From GWE2-40-63 sp050179685 (lineage in GTDB: Bacteria; Bacteroidota; Bacteroidia; Bacteroidales; SZUA-534), in contig JBFXEW010000014.1 of assembly GCA_050179685.1 (NCBI GenBank), forward strand, positions 57,774-121,773: a stretch of 64,000 bases of DNA, written 5' to 3'. A program made the translations under genes and the position numbers. The notes under the pieces are model-generated. The model saw only the letters and a list, made by a program, of their open reading frames with translations, was not told the DNA's origin and ran no database searches. Of this stretch, positions 16,363 to 24,710 are shown one piece after another. Each line of letters starts with the position of its first letter. Within the stretch, counting starts at the first letter, position 1.

Positions 16363-18492
16363 TTAATTGTAAAAGGTCCAAACCAGTCCGTAACGCAGCG
16401 TGCTTGGATTGGCCGGGTAACTGGGAGCTAAAAAGTAGTTGGTTTCCATCAGCTGGTAATTTAGGTGCTCATACCTGATGTAAAAACGCATGCGTTTAAT
16501 TTCAACATTCCAAAAAGCGCCAACAAACGGGTAGTTTCCGATCAATTGCTCGTTTTGGTTGTGAAACATGGCTAAAGCCGGCGAATAGGCCTGTCCGTAG
16601 TAACTGGTCCAGTAATATACATCGGCTCCCAACTGAAACCGCATACGACCATCGGTATCTTTAAAATATACATCGGGAGCAAAATACAAAGCAAAATAGC
16701 CCGACAATTCAGGTAAAGGAAGTACACGGTCGTTGGTGGTTTTCTGGTAATTTATCCGTGTTACGGTTCCAAATTTCCAGAACTCAAACTGATTGTTTAA
16801 ATAAATATCGAAAGCCGAAAACGCATTGGAATATTGTTCCGGAAGTGCGTCGTTATTCATATAAATGTAATTGCTTAACACCGAAAAACGGCCTCCCAGC
16901 TTGGTTTTATGATGCGGCAAATTCATGCTGAATTTCAGATTGGTTCGGAATTGAGCATCAAAATTATTGTTCCAGCGGTAATGATTCGAATAATATTTTT
17001 GCATCAGATAGTCGGGTGTTTCACGCAGCTGACTTCCTTCAGCTTTAAACACCAATTCTTTTTTTCCTTTTCCAAATTGCTGGCTTATAAAACCATCTAA
17101 TATAAAATCGTTTTGTCGGTAGCCCGATACAAACAAGGTGTAATTGGCGGCAAATTTGAATTTTTTTCCTTTTACGCGATAAATTCCGGCTTCAAAATAT
17201 TGACTTTTGTTATTGGTGTTGTTCGAATAGTTGAACAGGGTGTCTTTATTAAAGTAAGCGTATTCATTTTTATCCCATCCCACACCAAAAAAGGCACCAA
17301 CAAAAGGATAGCTTTTGGGGTTTTCCTCAAGATTAATTCGCAGGAACTGTTTTTTACTGCGGTAGAAGGTCGAATCGAAGCTGGCTGCATTAGAATAGTT
17401 GTTGGCGTAAAGATGCAACTGTTCCAAATCGTTATTAATATAAGTGTCGTCAGTGTCTTCGTACACTTTCATGCTTTTATGCGACTGGTAATTATACTGC
17501 AAACTAAACCAGTAAGCGCCACGTTCGGCAGTATCGGGGACATTGGTTTTAAAAAAGCCCACTTTTTGATCGAAAAACAATTGCCGGTCTTTAAAATAAG
17601 TTGAACCTCCGGTAAGCCGGGTGCTAATTTCGTTGGTCGATCCAAAAGTTGTATCGGTAATAAAATACGTATCACCAACGCCGCCATTTTCCATTGAACT
17701 GATGCGGCTAAACACATAATTTGCATGTGTAGCAAACCTTCCCTGGTTGTACGATCCTCCAAAGATTCCTGTATTATTGCGGGTGCTTTGTTGAATATAT
17801 TGTCCGTCGCCGGTATAATTCTTAAAATGAATAAAGGCGTTCAGGTATTTATTGATGTTTTGGGTATGCAGCAAATCAATATTTTGTTCATCCTTTGGGC
17901 CCATATCAACCCGGAATTTGGTAAACGGAACCTGAACCTTATAGTAATTGGCATTGGCCGACTGAAAAATATAAGGAGTGAAGGCTTGTAAGAAAACAAA
18001 ACCGGTTTCGGGATTGGGTTCAAAAAATAAATTCGATTTTACAGCATTTCCGGTGTTTCCCAAATACGAATTATTAAAACTGTTTCGGTAAGCCGGATGA
18101 AAAATATGCAAATCAGTTAAACTCGAGTCGTAAGCATGCAATTCCAGCTCATGCGTTTGGTGTTTATAATTCCAGTATTCAATGCGTATGGTGTCATCAA
18201 CCTCAAGCAAGTGACCGTAAAACGAAAAGTAAGTCGAATCGTTTCCCCCCTTTAAAAAATTCCATTTGCCTGGTGTAGTAGCCAGGGTATCTGTGGTGGG
18301 TATGCTGTCAGCAGATACCGTATCGTTCTGTATAGCTAAACTGTCAACAACTTCAACAGCAAGCGTATCCGGAGTGTAAATGGGGGCCGGTATTTTTACC
18401 GAATCAGTTATTGCGGTTTGTGCCACAACACCGGTTACAGCCAGAATAACTATAAATGCAGTAAGTAAACTATGTGTAAGCGTTTTTGTCAT
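16363..18492 (-). CDS. Outer-membrane putative porin (Porin_10-like)
   Basis: A 709-residue secreted beta-barrel. It starts with a signal peptide (MTKTLTHSLLTAFIVILAVTGVVAQ), followed by a low-complexity threonine/serine/aspartate stretch (residues 26-80) and then a long run of alternating aromatic strands up to a C-terminal strand ending RYGLVWTFYN, with the terminal aromatic expected of an outer-membrane protein. The layout matches the 'putative porin' family widespread in Bacteroidota (recalled as Porin_10). The ATG at 18492 is chosen because the signal peptide begins there; the longer frame from 18528 contains the promoter box. That box lies only six bases from the start codon, so the message may be leaderless. 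Substrate unknown. Confidence 0.82.
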   Translation of the reverse strand: MTKTLTHSLLTAFIVILAVTGVVAQTAITDSVKIPAPIYTPDTLAVEVVDSLAIQNDTVSADSIPTTDTLATTPGKWNFLKGGNDSTYFSFYGHLLEVDDTIRIEYWNYKHQTHELELHAYDSSLTDLHIFHPAYRNSFNNSYLGNTGNAVKSNLFFEPNPETGFVFLQAFTPYIFQSANANYYKVQVPFTKFRVDMGPKDEQNIDLLHTQNINKYLNAFIHFKNYTGDGQYIQQSTRNNTGIFGGSYNQGRFATHANYVFSRISSMENGGVGDTYFITDTTFGSTNEISTRLTGGSTYFKDRQLFFDQKVGFFKTNVPDTAERGAYWFSLQYNYQSHKSMKVYEDTDDTYINNDLEQLHLYANNYSNAASFDSTFYRSKKQFLRINLEENPKSYPFVGAFFGVGWDKNEYAYFNKDTLFNYSNNTNNKSQYFEAGIYRVKGKKFKFAANYTLFVSGYRQNDFILDGFISQQFGKGKKELVFKAEGSQLRETPDYLMQKYYSNHYRWNNNFDAQFRTNLKFSMNLPHHKTKLGGRFSVLSNYIYMNNDALPEQYSNAFSAFDIYLNNQFEFWKFGTVTRINYQKTTNDRVLPLPELSGYFALYFAPDVYFKDTDGRMRFQLGADVYYWTSYYGQAYSPALAMFHNQNEQLIGNYPFVGAFWNVEIKRMRFYIRYEHLNYQLMETNYFLAPSYPANPSTLRYGLVWTFYN

Positions 18493-18498
18493 TGGGGG

Positions 18499-18506
18499 CA
18501 AAGATA
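18499..18506 (-). promoter_or_regulatory. -7 box immediately upstream of the porin gene
   Basis: Reverse-strand TATCTTTG, an exact TAnnTTTG match, ends 6 bases before the ATG at 18492. With the usual distance from -7 box to transcription start, the transcript would begin at or within a few bases of the start codon. Confidence 0.6.
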
Positions 18507-18642
18507 GATAAAAATTAAGCCGAGGCACACACCTAACAAAAATTTTGCCCTTTTCATGGCCAAACGCTTTTTTACTGCGCTTTTATCCATTATTTCAGGC
18601 CTTACATTCATGCAATCAGGCACTTTCAGCCGTCAATAAAAA

Positions 18643-20724
18643 TTAAAATTTCCATCGGGCCTGTACTTTTATTTCGCTGCGCATAGTTCCGGCTATCCGA
18701 TCCATTCCCGAACCCAGTTCCGTTTTATGGCTATACCAGCTTTGCGCATACCTGAGCCATAAAGTCAAATTTTCAGCACTTTGATACCGGGCCATCACAT
18801 AAAAACGCGTTCCTTTATCGTAAAGCGCCGGAATTGAAAAAGCATACAACACATCCGATTCATAAGTATAAATCCGCGAATTATATGAATCTGTATCGAA
18901 CAAAGCATAGCGAAGCGAGAGGGTTAAAGGAAAGCGAAACGGTGTGCTGCTTACATCCTGATAAAGAACAAAACCCGATTCAGCCGATTCTGTTCCTTTC
19001 TGATAACGGCTAAATTCCACCCGGTTTTTAAATTGCCATTGGCTGTTAATCTGATAGTTGATGTGGTAACGCACATTCCATTGGTCAACATCAACCAAAT
19101 CAGTTATTCCAATCGTTTCGTCCGATGCGTTACGCTGCTTAACCTCACGTTTTGCGCGCCAGTACATACTCAAATTTTGTTTGGGAACATAATCGGCCTG
19201 CACCAGATAATCGGTTCCTTTTGAGGGAGCATCGGTACTGCCGGTAAGCCAGGGAAACTGATAAAAATCGTAATAAGCAGCTAGTTTCCAGTTTTTTATG
19301 GGATGCATTTGCAAACCCAGGTAAACGCCTTTTTCGTTTTGGGTTTTTGAACCTTCGGCAAAACCACCGGCATAAAAAGCCTGATAATCTTTTGCATAGT
19401 TACGGTAAAGAACCGATGCACTGAGTTGTGGCGCCAGTTTCATAAGGGCTCCGGCCAAAAAAGCTTTGCCTGAATTTGCCGATACGGCTCCTTCAGCAAA
19501 TACATGCAGGTCTTTAAATAAAAACTCTACATCGGCCGACAGGTTGTAATTTTGGTTGCCGTTAAATTCAAACCGATTCTCTGGTGTTTCAGCTTTAATA
19601 ATCGGCTCGCTGTAAGTATAAGTGAGTCCTGAAAGCCCAAGCGAAAACTTGTTTTTTTGAAAGTTAAGATTAGCTCCTGCCAGTGTTTCCTGAATAGCAT
19701 TTTTATCGGCCAATTGTGCAGGAGTAGCGTGAATTCCGGAGTTTAGCAACGAGCTTGCATAGGTTTCGTCAACAACAAGGGAATCGGCAGTTTGCAGGTT
19801 GGCATCAATGCTTTTGTGTGATGCAAAAAGGCTTGTATTAAAATTTCCCAGGTTTATGGTTATTCCTGCTCCACGCATGTAACGATTTTCATCGGTCGAT
19901 GCGTAACGACTCAAAACCGGAGCGCGTTTGCGTACGTCCATTACATAAACCGATTTGCCGGTGCTCATGCCTGACCACAGTATTAATCCCTGACCTATTT
20001 TTGCCTGAAAATCGCCCAAAACCAATTTTTCAATTTTGCCCACATCACTTAATTCAAAATGAATGGAATAATAATCGAAGCCTTGTTTTTGTGTGCCCGT
20101 AAAAAATTCTTCACCCGGATCTTTTTCAGTTGTTACACCAAATCTAAGGTGGTTTTTATAACGGAACTGATAGCGGGAGAATAAGCGTATTCGGTTTCCC
20201 GGATAGTATTTGTTTGAATCCAGAGCCCAATCAGCCGATGAAAACTCGCGGTAACCATCAGCTTTTTCAATAAGACCCGATGCCCGGGCAAAGAGTTCAT
20301 TCCGGCCATATTTGAACGCTTTTTTCCAATCAAAGGATTCGGAGTCGGTCACCGGTTGAATAGCCACAAAAGGCAACAGCCGTTGAATGCTAAGCTGGTC
20401 GAGTCCCGGCACCAATTGCAATTCGTAAACGGTGTGAATTCCTTGATTGTATTTCAGGTAAGCCAGTAAACTTTTTATCTGAAAATCGGTAAGCATGTGC
20501 AGGCGATTCAGTTCTTCGTGCGTTGCTTTGTTTAAATTGATTGGGTTTTCAATAAAATAGTAAAGCTCTTCGGTTATTTGGGTATAATCGAGTTCTGCAT
20601 CACTACCCGATGCAATTTCTTCAATCAAATCTTCGATGGAATGATTGCGATCGGGAGTTTCCTGAGCCTGAATTACCAACGGAATCAGACTGGAATAAAC
20701 AACGATTAAGCCCCAACGAATCAT
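18643..20724 (-). CDS. Helix-hairpin-helix domain outer-membrane barrel protein
   Basis: A 693-residue secreted protein. After a signal peptide (to about residue 20) comes a ComEA-like helix-hairpin-helix pair at about residues 60-122: NPINLNKATHEELNRLHMLTDFQ and VYELQLVPGLDQLSIQRLLPF. The rest, from about residue 140, is a series of amphipathic strands with many aromatic residues and a C-terminal strand ending KVQARWKF, typical of an outer-membrane beta-barrel. Such HhH-barrel proteins recur in Bacteroidota without an assigned role; the HhH need not bind DNA. It is the last gene of a three-gene unit; its start overlaps the stop of the membrane protease gene by one base (TGATG). Confidence 0.8.
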   Translation of the reverse strand: MIRWGLIVVYSSLIPLVIQAQETPDRNHSIEDLIEEIASGSDAELDYTQITEELYYFIENPINLNKATHEELNRLHMLTDFQIKSLLAYLKYNQGIHTVYELQLVPGLDQLSIQRLLPFVAIQPVTDSESFDWKKAFKYGRNELFARASGLIEKADGYREFSSADWALDSNKYYPGNRIRLFSRYQFRYKNHLRFGVTTEKDPGEEFFTGTQKQGFDYYSIHFELSDVGKIEKLVLGDFQAKIGQGLILWSGMSTGKSVYVMDVRKRAPVLSRYASTDENRYMRGAGITINLGNFNTSLFASHKSIDANLQTADSLVVDETYASSLLNSGIHATPAQLADKNAIQETLAGANLNFQKNKFSLGLSGLTYTYSEPIIKAETPENRFEFNGNQNYNLSADVEFLFKDLHVFAEGAVSANSGKAFLAGALMKLAPQLSASVLYRNYAKDYQAFYAGGFAEGSKTQNEKGVYLGLQMHPIKNWKLAAYYDFYQFPWLTGSTDAPSKGTDYLVQADYVPKQNLSMYWRAKREVKQRNASDETIGITDLVDVDQWNVRYHINYQINSQWQFKNRVEFSRYQKGTESAESGFVLYQDVSSTPFRFPLTLSLRYALFDTDSYNSRIYTYESDVLYAFSIPALYDKGTRFYVMARYQSAENLTLWLRYAQSWYSHKTELGSGMDRIAGTMRSEIKVQARWKF

Positions 20725-21602
20725 CAGCCAAAAGGATGAAACACCTTACGATACCGCACCAGCGTATAAACATTCAACAACAAATACGCGCTTACAAAAA
20801 ACAAGGCCGAAAGCACCACAGCCAGCGTAAAAACTCCCGAACTCATGCTTATATAACCGCTTATACCCGCCACCGACGAACTTAAATCGACATTAAAAAA
20901 TAAGCCAATGCTGTTAATTACCACAAGTAAAACAGCAATCGATAACAGGCCCGAACCGGCTCCTTTTAAATCGGGTAAACTCAATTCCATATGCGAGGCC
21001 ACCGAAACAGCCACATATAAAAACACCCAAAACTGCCAGCTTTGCATATTTGCCCGGGTAAACAGTGCGGGAGTAACCGCAAGCCCCGTGTGATACAACT
21101 GTACAAACTGGTTTTTTACTGCTTCCAGCGAATCAATAGCCGAACCTTTTGTAGTTACCAGCGCCAGCAAATCACCATTATTTGGAACCAGGTATTTTAT
21201 TAGCAGAAAAAGTACCAGTGAACCCATTAAAACAGGTCCAATTCCAATAAAGAAATTCCCTATCTGGTGCCAGAAATTATTTGGATTGTAAGCGTGGTTC
21301 ACATAACCCAGACTGCCATCACCTGAATTTGGGCTATACAGCCGCATCTCGGTTATCCGGTGCCCAAACGGAATGCAAAGCAGCGCATGTCCCAGTTCGT
21401 GAACCGGGGTTCCCAGCCAGCCGGTAAAATACACATCGAACTTATAGCCAATGCTTTTTACAAAGGTAGTGCGCGTAAACCGGGCTAAAAAATAAAGCAA
21501 CACGCCAAAAAAGAAAAAAATTCCCAGCAGTGAAATCATTTGAGTAAATGCATTTAAGAGAACAATTTGAATAAAATCCCAGACTGTAGTAAGTGTTTCC
21601 AT
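20724..21602 (-). CDS. M50-like membrane metalloprotease
   Basis: A 292-residue multi-pass membrane protein with about seven hydrophobic segments. The zinc site HELGH is at residues 68-72 (TPVHELGHALLCIPFGH), within or next to a membrane segment, as in site-2-protease/M50 proteins. A recognisable second motif (NxxPxxxxDG) is not evident; the sequence FIGIGPVLMGSLVLF follows at a matching distance, so activity is uncertain and a non-proteolytic M50 relative is possible. It sits between a PorV-like barrel gene (2 bases upstream) and the HhH-barrel gene (overlap of one base), so it likely works with envelope proteins. Substrate unknown. Confidence 0.75.
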   Translation of the reverse strand: METLTTVWDFIQIVLLNAFTQMISLLGIFFFFGVLLYFLARFTRTTFVKSIGYKFDVYFTGWLGTPVHELGHALLCIPFGHRITEMRLYSPNSGDGSLGYVNHAYNPNNFWHQIGNFFIGIGPVLMGSLVLFLLIKYLVPNNGDLLALVTTKGSAIDSLEAVKNQFVQLYHTGLAVTPALFTRANMQSWQFWVFLYVAVSVASHMELSLPDLKGAGSGLLSIAVLLVVINSIGLFFNVDLSSSVAGISGYISMSSGVFTLAVVLSALFFVSAYLLLNVYTLVRYRKVFHPFG

Positions 21603-21604
21603 AA

Positions 21605-22408
21605 TTAAAATTTATAGGTTATTGCTATTTGTGACGATAAGGGTAAATTTTCGTGGCTAACAAAGGCCAGGTCGGTTGTAAAGTTTTTTATCCGGTAACC
21701 CATTCCGGCAGTAAACGAGTTGGGTTGGGTCATAAGACCGGTTCTTAAAAAAAGAGATTTTACCGGTTCGTATTGCAATCCACATTTAAACCGTGCTTTT
21801 TGTTCCACGCTTTTTTCTGTTTCAACCGAAAACAAAACCCACGGACTAAAAGAATAAGCCAAACCAAAACTCATAATGGTAGGAACGCGTTCGTCGGCAT
21901 AATCGGCTAACTTAACCCGGGTGGGGTTGTACAGATGTAAGCCAACAGAGAAATCAGGATTTATTTGTGCAATGATTCCCGTTTCAAAAAGAAACGCTCC
22001 CCGCTTGCCATAATCTTCCGATTGATGGAAAAACAGGTAATCAAATTGTAACGACGCAGAAATTACTTCGCCCAGTTTTCGGGAATAAGCCAGTCCCAGG
22101 TTGTTTTCAGAATACAAAACATAGCCATAGCGTTGGAATGCCAACGAAAAATTTCCGCTGCGCGTGGGCAAAACAAAAGCACCACTATGGGTTCCCGTTT
22201 CGCTGAGCCAGAAATGATTGTAATAATCGAAACCTAAAGTTGGGCTCTCGATGGTTGCCAGCCCGGCCTGATTCGAAAAAGCAGCCCAAAAATCATGAAG
22301 CATTACCGATGCATTGCCCATTCCGGCAAACGAAGCGCTTTGTGCCAAGGTACTAAGGTTTAAAAGCAGAAATAAACCTACGACTGTATTTTTGACTGTC
22401 AGGTTCAA
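21605..22408 (-). CDS. PorV/PorQ-like outer-membrane beta-barrel protein
   Basis: A 267-residue predicted outer-membrane barrel: signal peptide (NTVVGLFLLLNLSTLAQS), then SASFAGMGNASVMLHDFWAAFSNQAGLATIESPTLGFDYY, the 'G-N-A-x-x-NPAGL' style opening of FadL-like PorV/PorQ proteins, and strands up to a final SSQIAITYKF. The frame holds no ATG before the signal peptide: the only usable initiator is TTG at 22408, with an in-frame stop three codons upstream, so a TTG start is required (or a nearby rarer codon). It opens a three-gene unit with the M50-like protein and the HhH barrel. PorQ itself serves type IX secretion, but no other T9SS genes are in the window. Confidence 0.72.
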   Translation of the reverse strand: MNLTVKNTVVGLFLLLNLSTLAQSASFAGMGNASVMLHDFWAAFSNQAGLATIESPTLGFDYYNHFWLSETGTHSGAFVLPTRSGNFSLAFQRYGYVLYSENNLGLAYSRKLGEVISASLQFDYLFFHQSEDYGKRGAFLFETGIIAQINPDFSVGLHLYNPTRVKLADYADERVPTIMSFGLAYSFSPWVLFSVETEKSVEQKARFKCGLQYEPVKSLFLRTGLMTQPNSFTAGMGYRIKNFTTDLAFVSHENLPLSSQIAITYKF

Positions 22409-22606
22409 TGGCTTTTAATTTGATGGTTGAAAAAACAGTTAAATATACAAATCTCTATACAGTTAACCTTACTTCAACACTTAAAATTTTAGCTTAATAT
22501 CCCGGCCTATACATTACCCGGTTGCTGTAGAAGATTATTAAAACATCCGGTGTTTTTACGCCACAGAAAAATTGAAAGGAAAGGGGATAACATCCAATAA
22601 ATTATG

Positions 22607-22614
22607 TATTTTTG
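22607..22614 (+). promoter_or_regulatory. -7 box for the PD40-OmpA gene
   Basis: TATTTTTG fits TAnnTTTG, 38 bases before the ATG at 22653, and lies inside the longer open frame, which argues against the earlier start at 22572. Confidence 0.55.
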
Positions 22615-22652
22615 GATTAATAATAACAAATTATTACCCAATAATAACCAAC

Positions 22653-24710
22653 ATGAAACCTATTTATACGCTTTTCATTTTGCTTGCCCTATGTTTTCAT
22701 GCCGTGTTAGCTCAGGTTCCGGAGCCTGTTTTTCCCAATGTTGCTTACCAGGTTTTTTCGCCCAAAATAAGCAGCGATGGCAGCAGTATGGTTTATGCAT
22801 CGAATATCAACGGTACGATGGAACTTTTTCTTTGCAAAAATCAGGGAACAAAAGAGAATCCGATTTGGGGAGTGCCTGAAGCTTTGATTTTTGAAGGCGG
22901 TCCGTTGGGAATAGGCGTACAATTAAGTCATCCCTGTTTAAATGCTACCGGCGATGTCCTGTTTTTTACTTCGGTATTGCAGGAAAGCCTGGGAGGAACC
23001 GATATTTATTTTTCGAGGTGGACTAATGGAAAATGGCAACAGCCTCAAAATATTTCGAATGTAAACTCCATGTTCGATGAAGAAGCCCCTATGATATCGG
23101 TAGACAATCGTTATTTATTTTTCTCGCGAAAGCATCCGGGAGAGAAAAGCGGAGAATTTGCTTCGAAAATATATTATGCCAAACGACTCGAAGACGGCAC
23201 TTGGGGAGTCCCGGTAATGCTTCCTTCAAACATTAACTATGCGGATGAAAACTATCCTTTTTTATCGGCTGATAACAAATTAATGTTCTTTGCATCGCGG
23301 CGTAAAAGCGATTTGGATGGCTATAATTTGTATGTTTCAAAGCGCTTTGCCGAAAACTTATGGGGCGATCCCGAACTGTTGCCCGGCGTTAATACCGACT
23401 ACGACGATATAAGCCCTTCATTGGCAGTAAACAGTCAATTAATGTATTACAATCAACTTCAGTTAAAAAAGAAAGAATGGCTGGGTACGGCATATCAATT
23501 GTCTGTACCGGAGCAATACAAGGTGAATCCGGTTTTTGAATTTGAGGGTAAAGTACTCGATAAAAACAGTCAGATTCCGCTTGATGCTACCCTTTTATTG
23601 CGCTACACCGATACCCGCGAACAGTTTTTATCCTTGGCAACTACCATGCCCGAAGGAGCTTATCGCTTTTACCTTACACCGGGGCGCGAATTTGAGATGG
23701 AAGTTTTCTGTCCTTATTATTCGCATCAATTCCTCACTTTCGATGCCAGCTTTAAAACCACCATTCCCAAAGAACCGGTGATAAATCATTTTGAATTATT
23801 CAACCAGGTTGTGCTGATATTAAATGTTTTTGACCGTGAAATATTTGAACCGCTGCAGGGAATTATTAAGTTTTTGGGCGAAGCCAATTCGGGGACTTTA
23901 GATTATTTGGGTAACGGGCGTTATCAGATCGAATTAAACGTGGGAAAACTACACGAACTGGAGATTCTGGTTCCGAATTACGAACCTTATATCTTTACGT
24001 TCGATTTAAGCAGTGCAATTCTGTTTAATGAGTTTGAACGCGATGTGGAGCTGGAACCTTCAAAAACACAATTCGAGATTAACATTGCCGACATGGAAAC
24101 CGACGAAGCAATTAACGAAGTCGAAATTGTGATTACCAACCTCGAGAAAAACGAAACCATTGTTAAGAAGGTACGAAAAGACGAAAATGGAAAATTTGTG
24201 GTCGATTTAAGGGCTGGCGATAAATACGAGATCGATGTAAACGGACCCAAGGGTTACGCTTTTTACAACACCAAAGTCGATATGAGCGATACCGAAAACA
24301 AAAAGCTCGATGTTAAGCTTAAACCGCTAAAAGCCAAAACCAAACTGGTACTTAACGACATTACCTTTGAAACCAACTCGGCCGATTTGAATACCAGTTC
24401 GTACGAGGAACTGGATAGGGTAATAAAGCTACTCATCGATAATCCGGATATTAAAATTGAAATTTCGGCTCATTCCGACAACGTGGGAAGCGATGCCTAC
24501 AACATGAAACTTTCGTCGAAAAGAGCCCAGTCGGTAGTCGATTACCTGATAAGCGGGCAACTTCCCCTTGAAAGGCTTATTGCCAAAGGTTATGGTGAAT
24601 CGATGCCAATAGCTTCGAACGACACGGAAGAAAACCGGGCCAAAAACCGCAGGGTGGAACTTAAAATTATTGATGTAAATGAGAACGAAAATTCGCAGGA
24701 AAATGAATAA
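22653..24710 (+). CDS. PD40-repeat OmpA-family envelope protein
   Basis: A 685-residue secreted protein. Signal peptide MKPIYTLFILLALCFHAVLA; then a TolB-like/PD40 propeller with repeated blocks such as PKISSDGSSMVYASNINGTMELFLCK, PCLNATGDVLFFTS, PMISVDNRYLFFSRK and PFLSADNKLMFFASRRKSDLDGYNLYVSKR (about 30-290); then several beta-sandwich (CarboxypepD_reg-like) segments; and a C-terminal OmpA domain (about 575-680) with ITFETNSADLNTSSYEELDRVIKLL, HSDNVGSDAYNMKLSSKRAQSVVDYL and NRRVELKI, which binds peptidoglycan. This is the familiar Bacteroidota envelope anchor layout. The next gene overlaps its last 8 bases, so the two are translationally coupled. Confidence 0.88.
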   Translation: MKPIYTLFILLALCFHAVLAQVPEPVFPNVAYQVFSPKISSDGSSMVYASNINGTMELFLCKNQGTKENPIWGVPEALIFEGGPLGIGVQLSHPCLNATGDVLFFTSVLQESLGGTDIYFSRWTNGKWQQPQNISNVNSMFDEEAPMISVDNRYLFFSRKHPGEKSGEFASKIYYAKRLEDGTWGVPVMLPSNINYADENYPFLSADNKLMFFASRRKSDLDGYNLYVSKRFAENLWGDPELLPGVNTDYDDISPSLAVNSQLMYYNQLQLKKKEWLGTAYQLSVPEQYKVNPVFEFEGKVLDKNSQIPLDATLLLRYTDTREQFLSLATTMPEGAYRFYLTPGREFEMEVFCPYYSHQFLTFDASFKTTIPKEPVINHFELFNQVVLILNVFDREIFEPLQGIIKFLGEANSGTLDYLGNGRYQIELNVGKLHELEILVPNYEPYIFTFDLSSAILFNEFERDVELEPSKTQFEINIADMETDEAINEVEIVITNLEKNETIVKKVRKDENGKFVVDLRAGDKYEIDVNGPKGYAFYNTKVDMSDTENKKLDVKLKPLKAKTKLVLNDITFETNSADLNTSSYEELDRVIKLLIDNPDIKIEISAHSDNVGSDAYNMKLSSKRAQSVVDYLISGQLPLERLIAKGYGESMPIASNDTEENRAKNRRVELKIIDVNENENSQENE

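Noticed and set aside
17113..17604. Forward open frame of 163 codons inside the porin gene
   Set aside because: Antisense shadow of the barrel gene.
18493..18528. Longer start of the porin gene at 18528
   Set aside because: The signal peptide begins at 18492 and the promoter box lies within the extension.
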